DNA of 64,000 nt, from positions 124,001 to 188,000 of the forward strand of contig NZ_JBHSMA010000001.1 of NCBI RefSeq assembly GCF_042655385.1, written 5' to 3'. Position numbers and translations under genes: made by a program. How positions within the stretch are numbered: position 1 is the first letter of the stretch; each line of letters starts with the position of its first letter. The stretch is from Larkinella bovis (GTDB lineage: Bacteria > Bacteroidota > Bacteroidia > Cytophagales > Spirosomataceae). Below the pieces are notes generated by a model, which saw only the letters and a list, made by a program, of their open reading frames with translations, made no database searches and was not told where the DNA came from. This document shows positions 41,847 to 50,461 of the stretch, one piece after another.

Positions 41847-43699
41847 TTGCTCAGAACAAAAAAGCCGCAGAATCCTATAAAAAGGCGATGAGTGCGCTGG
41901 AGCAGCGGCAAATGCCCGAAGCACTGGAATTGTTTCATCAGGCCGTTGAACGCGATACCGGGTATACCGAAGCGTATGTGAAACTGGGACAGGTCTACGA
42001 ATTTATGCGTAAACCCGATCAGGCGTTCCAGCTTTACCAGCGGGTCATTCGCCAACAGCCCGATAAACCGATTGCGGGACTGGCGTATCAATTTGTTACC
42101 GCTTATCTGCTCAGGAAAGGAAACTACCAGGTGGCGATTCCATACATCGAACAGTACCGGAAGCAGTTTACCCCGAATACCCTTCAGTGGAAAAAAGTGG
42201 ATCGCCTGCTGCAAACCGCCCATTTTGGGGCGCAGGCCATTCTGAATCCGCTGGCCGTCAAACCGCAACCCTTGCCGGCCACCGTACAGGCCTTTCCTTC
42301 GCAGTATTTTCCGGTTTTAACCGCCGATGAGCAGACACTCGTCTACACGGTTCTGAAACCCGAAGGGGATGAAGATCTGATGGTTTCTACCCAAAAAGGC
42401 GAAACCTGGAGTCCGCCCGAATCCATCTCCCCGCGCATCAACACGATCAATAATGAAGGAACACCATCGCTTTCGGCCGATGGGCGAACGCTGGTGTTTA
42501 CGGCCTGCCAGGGACGAACCGGCTATGGTAGTTGTGATCTGTACATCAGCCACAAAACCGGTAACACCTGGTCCGAACCGCAGAATCTTGGCCCTTCAAT
42601 CAATACGCAATCCTGGGAATCACAGCCGGCCCTTTCGGCCGATGGCCGCCGGTTGTATTTTGTCTCCGATCGGAAAGGCGGCTTGGGTCGGCGGGACATC
42701 TGGTGCAGCGAACTGGGCGACGATGGCGAGTGGAAACCGCCGTACAACCTGAAAAACATCAATACGCCCTTCGACGAAGCCTCGCCGTTTATTCACGCCA
42801 ACGGGCTGAGCCTGTTTTTTGCGTCGGACGGACATATGGGGATGGGCGGTTACGATCTGTTCGTAGCCGACAGCACGGCTGCGGGCTGGTCAAATCCGCA
42901 GAATCTCGGGTACCCTATCAATACGTCCGATGATCAGGCAGCCTTGTTTGTGTCGGCCAATGGCGCCCACGCCTATTATTCGCAGGAACAGGCGTCGGGC
43001 GATGGCAAACAACGGTCCAAACTGTACCGGTTCGACCTGCCGGAGTCGTTGCGCCAGAAAGTTCGTCCGGTTAGCTACCTGAAAGGACTGGTGGCCGATG
43101 CCCGTACGAAAAAACCGCTCAATGCCACCATCGAACTGATTGATCTGGCCACCAATCAGCTCGTGACGCGCGTGCAGTCCGACCCCCAGACCGGGCAGTA
43201 TACGGCGGTTTTGCCGACGGGTGGCGAGTACGCCCTGTACGTGGTTGGACCGGGCTATCTGTTCAAAAGCGTGTCGTTCGATTTTACGCAGAAGCGTGAA
43301 GGCGAAGGGTTAACCATGAGCGTACCGCTCGAACCGATCAAACCGGCCGATGGCGGAGCGGCTTCGAAAGAAACGCTGAACAACCTTTTCTTCGAAACCG
43401 GGCGGTACGATCTGGCCGAGAAATCACGGACGGAACTCGATCGGCTGGCCAAATTCCTGGAGGTGAATCCATCCGTCAAAATCGAAATTTCCGGACATAC
43501 CGACGATCAGGGCGGGGCGGCCAACAACCTGGAGTTGTCCAGAAAACGGGCGCAGTCGGTCGTTGAGTATCTGGTCAACGCTGGCATTCCGGTTGCCCGT
43601 ATAAAATCAGCCGGTTATGGTGAAACCCGCCCGGTAGCGCCCAATACCAGTGACGAAAACCGCAAGCTGAACCGGCGGATTGAGTGGAAAATCCTGTAA
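41777..43699 (+). CDS. TPR - PD40 propeller - OmpA family outer-membrane protein
   Basis: A 640-residue envelope protein from the ATG at 41777 (signal peptide MGGIRLIRLLFFLFLFPPFL). Domain order: TPR repeats at about 27-150 (AYVKLGQVYEFMRKPDQAF), a WD40-like PD40 propeller at about 190-440 (EGTPSLSADGRTLVFTACQG; ESQPALSADGRRLYFVSDRK), a short CNA/carboxypeptidase-regulatory beta domain, and a C-terminal OmpA peptidoglycan-binding domain (KIEISGHTDDQGGAANNLEL then SRKRAQSVVEYL). This is the PorE/SprE-like layout of Bacteroidota envelope proteins. It starts 35 nt after queE. Confidence 0.92.
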   Translation: MGGIRLIRLLFFLFLFPPFLLSSVAQNKKAAESYKKAMSALEQRQMPEALELFHQAVERDTGYTEAYVKLGQVYEFMRKPDQAFQLYQRVIRQQPDKPIAGLAYQFVTAYLLRKGNYQVAIPYIEQYRKQFTPNTLQWKKVDRLLQTAHFGAQAILNPLAVKPQPLPATVQAFPSQYFPVLTADEQTLVYTVLKPEGDEDLMVSTQKGETWSPPESISPRINTINNEGTPSLSADGRTLVFTACQGRTGYGSCDLYISHKTGNTWSEPQNLGPSINTQSWESQPALSADGRRLYFVSDRKGGLGRRDIWCSELGDDGEWKPPYNLKNINTPFDEASPFIHANGLSLFFASDGHMGMGGYDLFVADSTAAGWSNPQNLGYPINTSDDQAALFVSANGAHAYYSQEQASGDGKQRSKLYRFDLPESLRQKVRPVSYLKGLVADARTKKPLNATIELIDLATNQLVTRVQSDPQTGQYTAVLPTGGEYALYVVGPGYLFKSVSFDFTQKREGEGLTMSVPLEPIKPADGGAASKETLNNLFFETGRYDLAEKSRTELDRLAKFLEVNPSVKIEISGHTDDQGGAANNLELSRKRAQSVVEYLVNAGIPVARIKSAGYGETRPVAPNTSDENRKLNRRIEWKIL

Positions 43700-43710
43700 G
43701 GAATGCGGCC

Positions 43711-43758
43711 GGTCTGGCTATCGGATAGCGGGGAGCCAGACCGCGCAATGCGGTTTTT
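43711..43758 (+). terminator. Nested terminator after the OmpA-family gene
   Basis: GGTCTGGCT (43711-43719) pairs with AGCCAGACC (43734-43742). An alternative hairpin, ACCGC (43740-43744) with GCGGT (43750-43754), is followed by five T. The two stems share bases and so are mutually exclusive. Confidence 0.7.
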
Positions 43759-43767
43759 AACCCGAAT

Positions 43768-43795
43768 TGTTCATTATTCGTTGTTAATTGTTCAT
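43768..43795 (+). repeat. 7-nt-period repeat (consensus TGTTCAT) upstream of trxB
   Basis: Four register-true heptads; the first and fourth are identical (TGTTCAT at 43768-43774 and 43789-43795). It lies between the OmpA-gene terminator and the trxB -33 box. No complementary arm. Confidence 0.55.
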
Positions 43796-43806
43796 AAACC
43801 GTTAAC

Positions 43807-43837
43807 TTGGTTTGCCGGGGAATTTTTTGCATCTTTG
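43807..43837 (+). promoter_or_regulatory. trxB promoter: TTGG - 19 nt - CATCTTTG
   Basis: TTGG at 43807-43810 and CATCTTTG (7 of 8 to TAnnTTTG) at 43830-43837 with a 19-nt spacer, the same geometry as the tRNA-Thr and tRNA-Arg promoters in this window. The predicted leader is about 70 nt. Confidence 0.65.
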
Positions 43838-43913
43838 CGCTTGTTTTTTCCGTGACTGGGGTGGTTTTTCCGTAATGCCCCAGCGGGTTTAAACAATCTA
43901 TTTTTGTCAGCCA

Positions 43914-44867
43914 ATGACCACCGAACACGTCAATTGCCTTATTATCGGTTCCGGCCCGGCCGGATATACTGCCGCCATTTATGCCTCCCGCGCGGGCATG
44001 AAGCCTGTTTTATACCAGGGAATGCAACCCGGCGGTCAATTGACCATCACCAATGAAGTTGATAATTTCCCCGGCTATCCGGAAGGCGTAAACGGCCCGC
44101 AAATGATGATGGACCTCGAACAGCAGGCCCGTCGATTCGGAACCGATATTCGCTACGGGCTCGTGACGGCGGTCGATTTTACCGGCCCGATTCACAAAGC
44201 CGTCGTGGATGATCAGCTGGAAATCAGTGCCAATGTGGTGATTATCTCCACGGGTGCTTCGGCCAAGTGGCTGGGTTTGCCGTCCGAAATGCGGCTGAAC
44301 GGCCTGGGCGTTTCGGCCTGTGCGGTTTGTGACGGTTTTTTCTTCCGGGGTAAGGATGTTGCGATCGTTGGCGCCGGTGACACGGCCGCCGAAGAAGCGA
44401 GCTATCTGGCCAATCTGTGCCGGAAGGTATACATGATTGTCCGCCGGGATGAAATGCGGGCGTCGAAATTCATGCAGAACCGGGTGAAGTCACTGCCGAA
44501 TATTGAGATTTTGTGGAACAGTGAAACCGAAGAGGTGTTAGGCGAAGAAGGGGTGACGGGTGCGCTGATTAAAAACACCGTGACGGGTGCGCAACGGGTG
44601 CTGGACATTTCCGGTTTTTTCGTTGCGATCGGTCACAAGCCCAATACCGAGATTTTCAAGCCGTTCGTCGAAATGGACGAGACGGGGTATATCATCACCG
44701 AAAAAGGCAGTACCCGAACCAGCGTGCCGGGTGTGTTTGCCTGCGGTGATGCTCAGGATAATGTGTACCGTCAGGCCATCACGGCCGCCGGTACGGGTTG
44801 TATGGCCGCCCTCGACGCCGAGCGGTACCTGGCCATGAAAGAAGTTGAAATGCACGCTGAAGTGTAA
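43914..44867 (+). CDS. trxB: Thioredoxin-disulfide reductase
   Basis: A 317-residue FAD/NADPH enzyme that reduces thioredoxin in the cytoplasm. FAD-binding GSGPAGYTAAIYASRAG at residues 12-28, redox pair in SACAVCDGFFF (C-A-V-C, where CATC is more usual), NADPH-binding GAGDTAAEEASYL, and C-terminal VFACGDAQDNVYRQAITAAG. Length is standard. It stands alone with its own promoter and is followed by a 29-bp perfect stem-loop. Confidence 0.97.
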   Translation: MTTEHVNCLIIGSGPAGYTAAIYASRAGMKPVLYQGMQPGGQLTITNEVDNFPGYPEGVNGPQMMMDLEQQARRFGTDIRYGLVTAVDFTGPIHKAVVDDQLEISANVVIISTGASAKWLGLPSEMRLNGLGVSACAVCDGFFFRGKDVAIVGAGDTAAEEASYLANLCRKVYMIVRRDEMRASKFMQNRVKSLPNIEILWNSETEEVLGEEGVTGALIKNTVTGAQRVLDISGFFVAIGHKPNTEIFKPFVEMDETGYIITEKGSTRTSVPGVFACGDAQDNVYRQAITAAGTGCMAALDAERYLAMKEVEMHAEV

Positions 44868-44888
44868 CCGAATTTGTAACCACCACAG

Positions 44889-44976
44889 AAAGGAGTTACG
44901 CGTTATGGGTTAAGAAGGAAACGTTGGCCAAGGCATGTTAACGCTTCCTTCTTAACCCATAACGCGTAACTCCCTT
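44889..44976. terminator. Long stem-loop (29-bp perfect core) with 7-nt-period arms
   Basis: 44892-44920 pairs perfectly with 44945-44973; the arms extend a few more bases with one mismatch. Each arm is made of heptads ending GTTA (GGAGTTA, CGCGTTA and a third, TGGGTTA). It begins about 20 nt after the trxB stop and ends 22 nt before the next start codon. Terminator or interspersed repeat. Confidence 0.8.
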
Positions 44977-44998
44977 TTGGCAAACTTTATCCCCAAGG

Positions 44999-46072
44999 AT
45001 GAGAAAACTGGCAGTCTGGTGGCTGTTCGCCAGCGTTTGCCTGTTGGCAAGCGTCACGACCGTAGAAGCACAGGAGCGAGGAAAGTTTAAAAAGAACCTG
45101 AGCATCAAGCCCAAGAAAACAGAGAGCGAAAATCCGAAGTCTTCCGCAAAACAATCGACTGAAGAGCCGGAGGAGGAATTTGAACAGGAACCCTCCAACC
45201 TACGGTTTAACAGTCAGTTCGAACCCAAGAAAGAAATCAATCCCGTCGTAGCCGAAGATACTTCCACGATCGACGAAGGGGAACCGGCGGTGGTCGAATA
45301 CATCGATTCCGTTCAGGTTGGGGATGATTGGGTAAAAATTGCCGATTATTTTGCCATCTGGGACCCGCATAACGTCGATCCGTACGGAATCGACCCGCTT
45401 CAGTTTGATGAAGTAATTGATCTGAAATTATACGACCCGGCCCAAAACCGGTTCTGGTCGGCCCCGACGGTGGACGGTAAAGTGACCTCTATTTTTGGCC
45501 CGCGCTGGGGTCGCTGGCATAAGGGAATGGACCTGGATCTGGAGACCGGCGACCCGGTTTTTGCGGCTTTTGATGGCATCGTCCGCGTGGTCGGATGGGA
45601 CGGGGGCGGTTTCGGTCGTTACCTGCTGCTCCGGCATTATAACGGCCTGGAAACCATTTACGGCCATTTGTCCAAAACGCTGGTCGAATCGGGTCAATTG
45701 ATCAAAGCCGGTGATCAGATTGCGCTGGGTGGGAATACCGGGCGGAGCTTTGGTTCGCATCTGCACTTTGAAACCCGGTATGAGGGCAACCCGTTTAGCC
45801 CCGTACACCTCTACGATTTTCCGACCAACTCCCTGATTTCGGACCACTTTATTTTGACCGCTTCCGTTTGGGATTACCTGCGGGGCAAAAATGTGAACCT
45901 GGCGGGTTTCAAACCCCGGTACAAGCGGACGGTTTTGCACCGGGTTCGTTCCGGGGAAACCCTGAGTAGCATCGCCCGGCGCTACGGGTTGTCGGCGTCA
46001 ACACTGGCCCGTAAAAACCACCTGTCGACCCGCTCCCGGATACGGCCCGGCCAGAAACTGCGGGTTCACTGA
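44999..46072 (+). CDS. M23 family peptidoglycan endopeptidase with LysM domain
   Basis: A 357-residue exported protein. Signal peptide MRKLAVWWLFASVCLLASVT. A long acidic, disordered region follows (KKTESENPKSSAKQSTEEPE). The M23 LytM domain spans about 150-270: GPRWGRWHKGMDLDLETGD (first zinc His), LLRHYNGLETIYGHLSK and GSHLHFETRYEG. The LysM motif closes the protein (HRVRSGETLSSIARRYGLSA). It cleaves peptide crosslinks or acts as an amidase activator in the periplasm. The bshB1 gene follows after 81 nt. Confidence 0.94.
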   Translation: MRKLAVWWLFASVCLLASVTTVEAQERGKFKKNLSIKPKKTESENPKSSAKQSTEEPEEEFEQEPSNLRFNSQFEPKKEINPVVAEDTSTIDEGEPAVVEYIDSVQVGDDWVKIADYFAIWDPHNVDPYGIDPLQFDEVIDLKLYDPAQNRFWSAPTVDGKVTSIFGPRWGRWHKGMDLDLETGDPVFAAFDGIVRVVGWDGGGFGRYLLLRHYNGLETIYGHLSKTLVESGQLIKAGDQIALGGNTGRSFGSHLHFETRYEGNPFSPVHLYDFPTNSLISDHFILTASVWDYLRGKNVNLAGFKPRYKRTVLHRVRSGETLSSIARRYGLSASTLARKNHLSTRSRIRPGQKLRVH

Positions 46073-46153
46073 TTGACCACGGGCTTTCATTTTATTTCAA
46101 GTATAAAACGGCCCCCTGGGCTCGAACCGAACCTCTTCCTGCTGATACAACGA

Positions 46154-46888
46154 ATGAAACTGGATTTGCTTGTCATTGCTGTTCACCCCGACGATGCTGA
46201 ACTGGGCAGCGCCGGAACTATTCTCTCGCTGGTTGCGCAAGGTAAAAAGGTCGGTATCGTGGACCTCACCCGGGGCGAATTGGGCACCCGTGGAACCCCC
46301 GAAATCCGGTTGCAGGAAGCCGCAGCGGCCGCCGAAATTCTCGGACTGTCGGCCCGGGAAAACATGAATTTCCGGGACGGTTTTTTTCGAAATGACGAAG
46401 AACACCAACTGGCGCTGATTGCGGCCATTCGGAAATACCAGCCGGAAATTGTGATTACGAATGCCATCACCGACCGCCACCCTGACCACGGACGGGCGTC
46501 GGCGCTGGTGGTCGATGCCTGTTTTTATTCCGGCCTGCGGCAAATCAAAACCGTGGATAATCTAGGAGCGGATGCCACGGGGGAAGACCAGGTTGCCTGG
46601 CGTCCGAAACACGTTTACCATCTTATTCAGGACCGGTATATCAAACCGGATTTTATTGTCGATATCACTGATTTTTACGACAAAAAGCAGGAATCCCTGC
46701 TGGCCTACCGAAGCCAGTTTTACGATCCGACCAGTAAAGAACCCATGAGCTATATCGCCAGCAAGGAATTCATGGAGTTTCTGCGCGCCCGCGCCGAAGA
46801 GTTCGGTCACGTGATCGGGGTAAAATATGGCGAAGGCTTCACGGTAGACCGGACCATTGGGGTCACGAATCTCTTTGATTTGAAATAA
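46154..46888 (+). CDS. bshB1: Bacillithiol biosynthesis deacetylase BshB1
   Basis: A 244-residue LmbE-like zinc deacetylase from the ATG at 46154, where the family N-terminus begins (MKLDLLVIAVHPDDAELGSA). AVHPDDAE supplies His and Asp ligands, and ITDRHPDHGRASALVVDACF the third His region; DLTRGELGTRGTPEIRLQEA is conserved. It removes the acetyl group from GlcNAc-malate in the synthesis of bacillithiol, a low-molecular-weight thiol. Its end converges with pdxH, with a shared hairpin. Confidence 0.95.
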   Translation: MKLDLLVIAVHPDDAELGSAGTILSLVAQGKKVGIVDLTRGELGTRGTPEIRLQEAAAAAEILGLSARENMNFRDGFFRNDEEHQLALIAAIRKYQPEIVITNAITDRHPDHGRASALVVDACFYSGLRQIKTVDNLGADATGEDQVAWRPKHVYHLIQDRYIKPDFIVDITDFYDKKQESLLAYRSQFYDPTSKEPMSYIASKEFMEFLRARAEEFGHVIGVKYGEGFTVDRTIGVTNLFDLK

Positions 46889-46892
46889 GGAT

Positions 46893-46963
46893 TGGCGAAT
46901 TGGGCTCGTCGGTTTACGTGCTCCTGCGGCCTTCATCTACGGCGAAAGTCGCTCAATTCGCCA
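46893..46963. terminator. 13-bp stem-loop sharing pdxH coding sequence
   Basis: TGGCGAATTGGGC (46893-46905) pairs with GCTCAATTCGCCA (46951-46963), 12 of 13 positions plus one wobble. The right arm lies within the last codons of pdxH (NWRIER). It would terminate bshB1 transcripts running into pdxH, and vice versa. Confidence 0.55.
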
Positions 46964-47578
46964 GTTTTCGTCTTCTTTCCGGTACAGAACCCGGTCGTGC
47001 AGCCGGCTGGGGCGGCCCTGCCAGAATTCGATCCGGTCGGGAACAAGCTGATAACCGCCCCAATGCGGTGGGCGAGGAATGGGTTGATTGGCAAACTGCT
47101 GCTCCAGTTCCATTTGTCGTTCTTCCAGAACCGTCCGGTTTTCGACAACGGAACTTTGGTGCGAAACCCAGGCCCCGATCTGGCTGCCGCGCGGTCGGCT
47201 TTGGAAATACCGATCGGACTCCTCGTCGGTTACTTTCGTAAGGAAGCCTTCAATCCGAATCTGTCTTTCAAGTTCCGGGTAGAAAAAGGTGAGTGAGGCA
47301 AACGGATGCAGGGCAATCTCCGAGCCTTTCCGGCTTTGGTAATTGGTGAAAAACGAAAAACCGCCTTCGTCAAACCCTTTCAATAAGACAATCCGGCCGG
47401 ATGGCCGCCCATCGGCTCCCACCGTGGCCAAATGCATGGCGTTGGGTTCCGGGACTTCAGCCGTCAGGGCTTCCGAGAACCAGCGCTGAAATTGAGCGAA
47501 CGGACTTGGGGAAACATCCTTCGGGTCTAAACCGTTTAGGGTATACTCTTTTCGGAGATCAGCCAGGGGAGATAACAT
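46937..47578 (-). CDS. pdxH: Pyridoxamine 5'-phosphate oxidase
   Basis: A 213-residue FMN enzyme from the ATG at 47578 (MLSPLADLRKEYTLNGLD); an open extension upstream is not conserved. It oxidises pyridoxamine or pyridoxine 5'-phosphate to pyridoxal 5'-phosphate. RIVLLKGFDEGGFSFFTNYQ and SRKGSEIALHPFASLTFFYP bind FMN, and the C-terminal signature IEFWQGRPSRLHDRVLYRKE is intact. It diverges from the DUF349 gene across a 95-bp gap. Confidence 0.96.
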   Translation of the reverse strand: MLSPLADLRKEYTLNGLDPKDVSPSPFAQFQRWFSEALTAEVPEPNAMHLATVGADGRPSGRIVLLKGFDEGGFSFFTNYQSRKGSEIALHPFASLTFFYPELERQIRIEGFLTKVTDEESDRYFQSRPRGSQIGAWVSHQSSVVENRTVLEERQMELEQQFANQPIPRPPHWGGYQLVPDRIEFWQGRPSRLHDRVLYRKEDENWRIERLSP

Positions 47579-47638
47579 GGAAGTTGGAGGTCTAACTATA
47601 GTACGGTGTGCAAAAAAATAATAATCCGCTTTTTTTCT

Positions 47639-47646
47639 TACTTTTG
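47639..47646 (+). promoter_or_regulatory. -7 promoter box (TACTTTTG) for the DUF349 gene
   Basis: Exact TAnnTTTG, 28 nt upstream of the ATG at 47674, predicting a leader of about 20 nt. No TTGG box at 19-nt spacing; an A-rich tract occupies that place. Confidence 0.6.
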
Positions 47647-47673
47647 CAAAAGTAACGATTCCTAAAAAATCGT

Positions 47674-49887
47674 ATGGCGAGCGAAGAGCAAGAAATAACT
47701 GAACGCAAGGACCAGAATCCGAACCCTGTCCAGGAAGAAAAACCGGAAACTGAACCGACTGATGCGGTAATACCCACCGAAGAGCCGATGGGTGAAGCAA
47801 GCCCGGAAGTGTCCGCCGAAGCGGTCGAAACCGGTGATGCGGCACCCGAGCCGACGGAGGAACCAGCTGCTACGGCAGACCTGGCAGCGCCTGCGTTGGC
47901 CGAAGAACCATCGCCCGGTAGCGAATGGCCAGGGGAAGAACCCGTCGTTGCGGACGAAACGGTTCCGGAACCCAGCGCTATGGCCGAATCCGGGCCCATG
48001 GATTCCGTTGAGCCGGCACCGTCAGAACCGACGGTGGAAACCCCGGAATCGGCGGAGGTGCTGGAAATGCATGCCGATCCATCCGACGGAGCAGAATCGG
48101 AACTGGAGGATGCTGCGCCGACCGTCGATTACAGCCAGTTATCGAAGGTGGAACTGGTGGGTGTGTTGGAAAAACAGTTGTCGTCGCTCAAAACCGACAC
48201 CGTGTCGACCGGGGATTACCGCCGGGCTGACGAGGTATTGAAAGAGATTCGCCCCTTGTTTGATCAGTCGAAAGCCGCTGATCGGGCTGAAGCATTGCAG
48301 CGTTATATTCAGGACACCGGTTCCGAAGAAGGGTTTGAATACAAGCACGATGAGGTGGTGAGTCGATTCGAAAGTCTGTATAAACAGATTAAGGATCAGA
48401 AAAACCAGTATTTTCAGCAGGTAGAAAAGGCGAAGGATACCAACTTTAACGTCAAAACCGACTTGTTGCGCCGGTTGCGTGAACTGGTGGAAACCGACGA
48501 AAACAATGCCGGTGATCCCAAAACCAGCTGGAACGGTTTTAAACAGATTCAGGACGAATGGAAAGCAGCCGGAAATGTGTCGTCTCCGCATAATGCGACC
48601 CTCTGGGCTACCTACCACGCGCTGGTCGACCGTTATTACAGCAATCGCAATATTTATTTTGAGTTAAAAGAGCTGGATCGGAAAAAGAATCAGACGCTGA
48701 AAACCGAACTCTGCGAGAAGGTGGAAGCGCTGGTTTCAGCCAACGAAGGCAGTCCGGTAACCAAAGCGATCATCGACGAGGCTAACGCCCTTTTCGAGGA
48801 ATATAAACACGTTGGCCCGGCCCCGAAATCGGAGCAGGAGGCACTGTGGCAGCGTTTCAAAAAAGCACTGGATACGCTTTACGATCGTCGCCGGGGCCAG
48901 AATGAGGAGATTCGGCGGGAAGGTGCCCAGTTGTACGAAGAAAAATCGAAACTTTACGAAGGACTCGTGCCGTTTACCACCTTTACGTCCAGCAGTATCA
49001 ACGACTGGAACGAAAAAACCCGCGAGGTGATGGCGATTCAGGACCGCTGGAATGCGATCCGTGGACCGATGCCCCGGGAAGAAGGGAAAGAATTGAGTAA
49101 AAAGTTCTGGGCGGCTCTGAAGCAGTTTTTCCACCGCAAAGGAGAGTTTTTCAAACAGCTGGAAGGCAAGCGTGAGCAGAACCTGAAAGCGAAAACACAG
49201 CTGTGCGAAGAAGTGGAAACTATCCTGGCCTCAGGAGAAGAATCTGCCGAAACGACCCAGAAAGTGATCGAGCTTCAGCGGGAATGGAAGACAATCGGTC
49301 AGGTTCCGGAAAAATTCAAGGATTCCCTGTTTGAGCGGTTTAAAACTGCCTGTGATGCCTTTTTCAATAAAAAGCGGTCACGGAACCAGGAGGTTGAACG
49401 GGAATTTGAGGAAAACCTGTCGAAAAAAATTGCGCTCTGTGAACAGATCGAAGCTGCCGCTGTGAGTGGTAATGCCGATTTGGCGCAGTTAAACGACTAC
49501 AAAAAACAGTGGGCCCAAATCGGTTACGTGCCGAAAAAGGACATGCAGTCAATTCAGAAGCGGTATATAAATGCCGTGAACACGTTTGTAGGAGCCAATG
49601 GGAAAATTTCCACCAAGGAGAAAGAACGCCTGGTGCTGGAAAACGAAGCGGAGCTGATCCGGGAGACCGGTTCTTCGCGTGATTTGTATAAAAAAGAGGG
49701 CGATATTCGCCGGAAAATGACGACGCTGGAGAACGATATTGCGGTGTATAACAACAACATTGAGTTCTTTAGCCGGTCGAAAGGGGCCGATAAATTACGG
49801 GCTGATATCGACAAGAAAATTCAGGTGGCGCAGAAACAACTGGAAGAACTCAAACACCAGTTGAAGGTCATTCGGGAAGCGCAGTAA
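47674..49887 (+). CDS. DUF349 domain protein with acidic N-terminal region
   Basis: A 737-residue cytosolic protein. Residues 1 to about 150 are low-complexity, rich in Glu, Pro and Ala (EEKPETEPTDAVIPTEEPMG). About five DUF349 modules of 70-75 residues follow, each with a W-x(n)-G pattern: FKQIQDEWKAAGNVSSPHNA; EEYKHVGPAPKSEQEALWQR; IQDRWNAIRGPMPREEGK; LQREWKTIGQVPEKFKDSLF; YKKQWAQIGYVPKKDMQSIQ. A C-terminal coiled coil ends it (IDKKIQVAQKQLEELKHQL). Homologues are universal in Bacteroidota; the function is not established. Confidence 0.9.
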   Translation: MASEEQEITERKDQNPNPVQEEKPETEPTDAVIPTEEPMGEASPEVSAEAVETGDAAPEPTEEPAATADLAAPALAEEPSPGSEWPGEEPVVADETVPEPSAMAESGPMDSVEPAPSEPTVETPESAEVLEMHADPSDGAESELEDAAPTVDYSQLSKVELVGVLEKQLSSLKTDTVSTGDYRRADEVLKEIRPLFDQSKAADRAEALQRYIQDTGSEEGFEYKHDEVVSRFESLYKQIKDQKNQYFQQVEKAKDTNFNVKTDLLRRLRELVETDENNAGDPKTSWNGFKQIQDEWKAAGNVSSPHNATLWATYHALVDRYYSNRNIYFELKELDRKKNQTLKTELCEKVEALVSANEGSPVTKAIIDEANALFEEYKHVGPAPKSEQEALWQRFKKALDTLYDRRRGQNEEIRREGAQLYEEKSKLYEGLVPFTTFTSSSINDWNEKTREVMAIQDRWNAIRGPMPREEGKELSKKFWAALKQFFHRKGEFFKQLEGKREQNLKAKTQLCEEVETILASGEESAETTQKVIELQREWKTIGQVPEKFKDSLFERFKTACDAFFNKKRSRNQEVEREFEENLSKKIALCEQIEAAAVSGNADLAQLNDYKKQWAQIGYVPKKDMQSIQKRYINAVNTFVGANGKISTKEKERLVLENEAELIRETGSSRDLYKKEGDIRRKMTTLENDIAVYNNNIEFFSRSKGADKLRADIDKKIQVAQKQLEELKHQLKVIREAQ

Positions 49888-49928
49888 GACAGCCAACGGT
49901 TTTTATCCGCAAAATAAAGACTGTACTA

Positions 49929-49959
49929 TTGGATTGAAACGGCAAATTCCCTATTTTTG
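49929..49959 (+). promoter_or_regulatory. tRNA-Thr promoter: TTGG - 19 nt - TATTTTTG
   Basis: TTGG at 49929-49932 and a perfect TATTTTTG at 49952-49959 with a 19-nt spacer; the tRNA begins 30 nt further on. The clearest full promoter in the window. Confidence 0.8.
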
Positions 49960-49989
49960 CACCAGATTTACCACCAGCTAAATCGTTTT

Positions 49990-50062
<73 letters not shown>

Positions 50063-50080
50063 CTTCAAGATCAAGCACTT

Positions 50081-50108
50081 AGCCGTCTCTCTTAGGGGCG
50101 GCTATTTT
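50081..50108 (+). terminator. Intrinsic terminator after tRNA-Thr
   Basis: AGCCGTCTC (50081-50089) pairs with GGGGCGGCT (50095-50103), nine pairs including two G-U, followed by ATTTTAG. It lies about 20 nt after the tRNA. Confidence 0.7.
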
Positions 50109-50207
50109 AGTTGATACACAAGTAATCCCACCTACTCGACCCAGCACTTCGGTCATTTTTATTAACGACGAACATAGGGCAATTTTCCGACCAATTGGAT
50201 ATTCTAG

Positions 50208-50407
50208 CCTCCGTATATTACTCCTGATCGCTTGAATTATCTGGTCAAGAGCTTGTATCGTACCAATAAGTGGATTTTGGCGGATGCCTTTAATGCTCAG
50301 TCGACGAACGGCGCTGGATCAATCCGAATTTAACCAAATACGAAATCAGTGAACTGATGCAGTCGCTTGATGAGAATGAAATGAATGCGGAGGTGATGAA
50401 GAAATAG
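50208..50407 (+). pseudogene. Frameshifted C-terminal remnant of an unrecognised gene
   Basis: Two adjoining open segments in different frames read like one protein end. PPYITPDRLNYLVKSLYRTN is followed by KWILADAFNAQ; after a shift near 50300 the frame continues VDERRWINPNLTKYEISELM, then QSLDENEMNAEVMKK, and stops at 50405-50407. No start is present. The family is unknown. It lies in the AT-richer patch beside tRNA-Thr, consistent with decayed accessory DNA. Confidence 0.4.
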
Positions 50408-50461
50408 AATCGATGTCCATGGGATTTTTACCCTGACATAAGCAATTACTGTTTTCCTATT

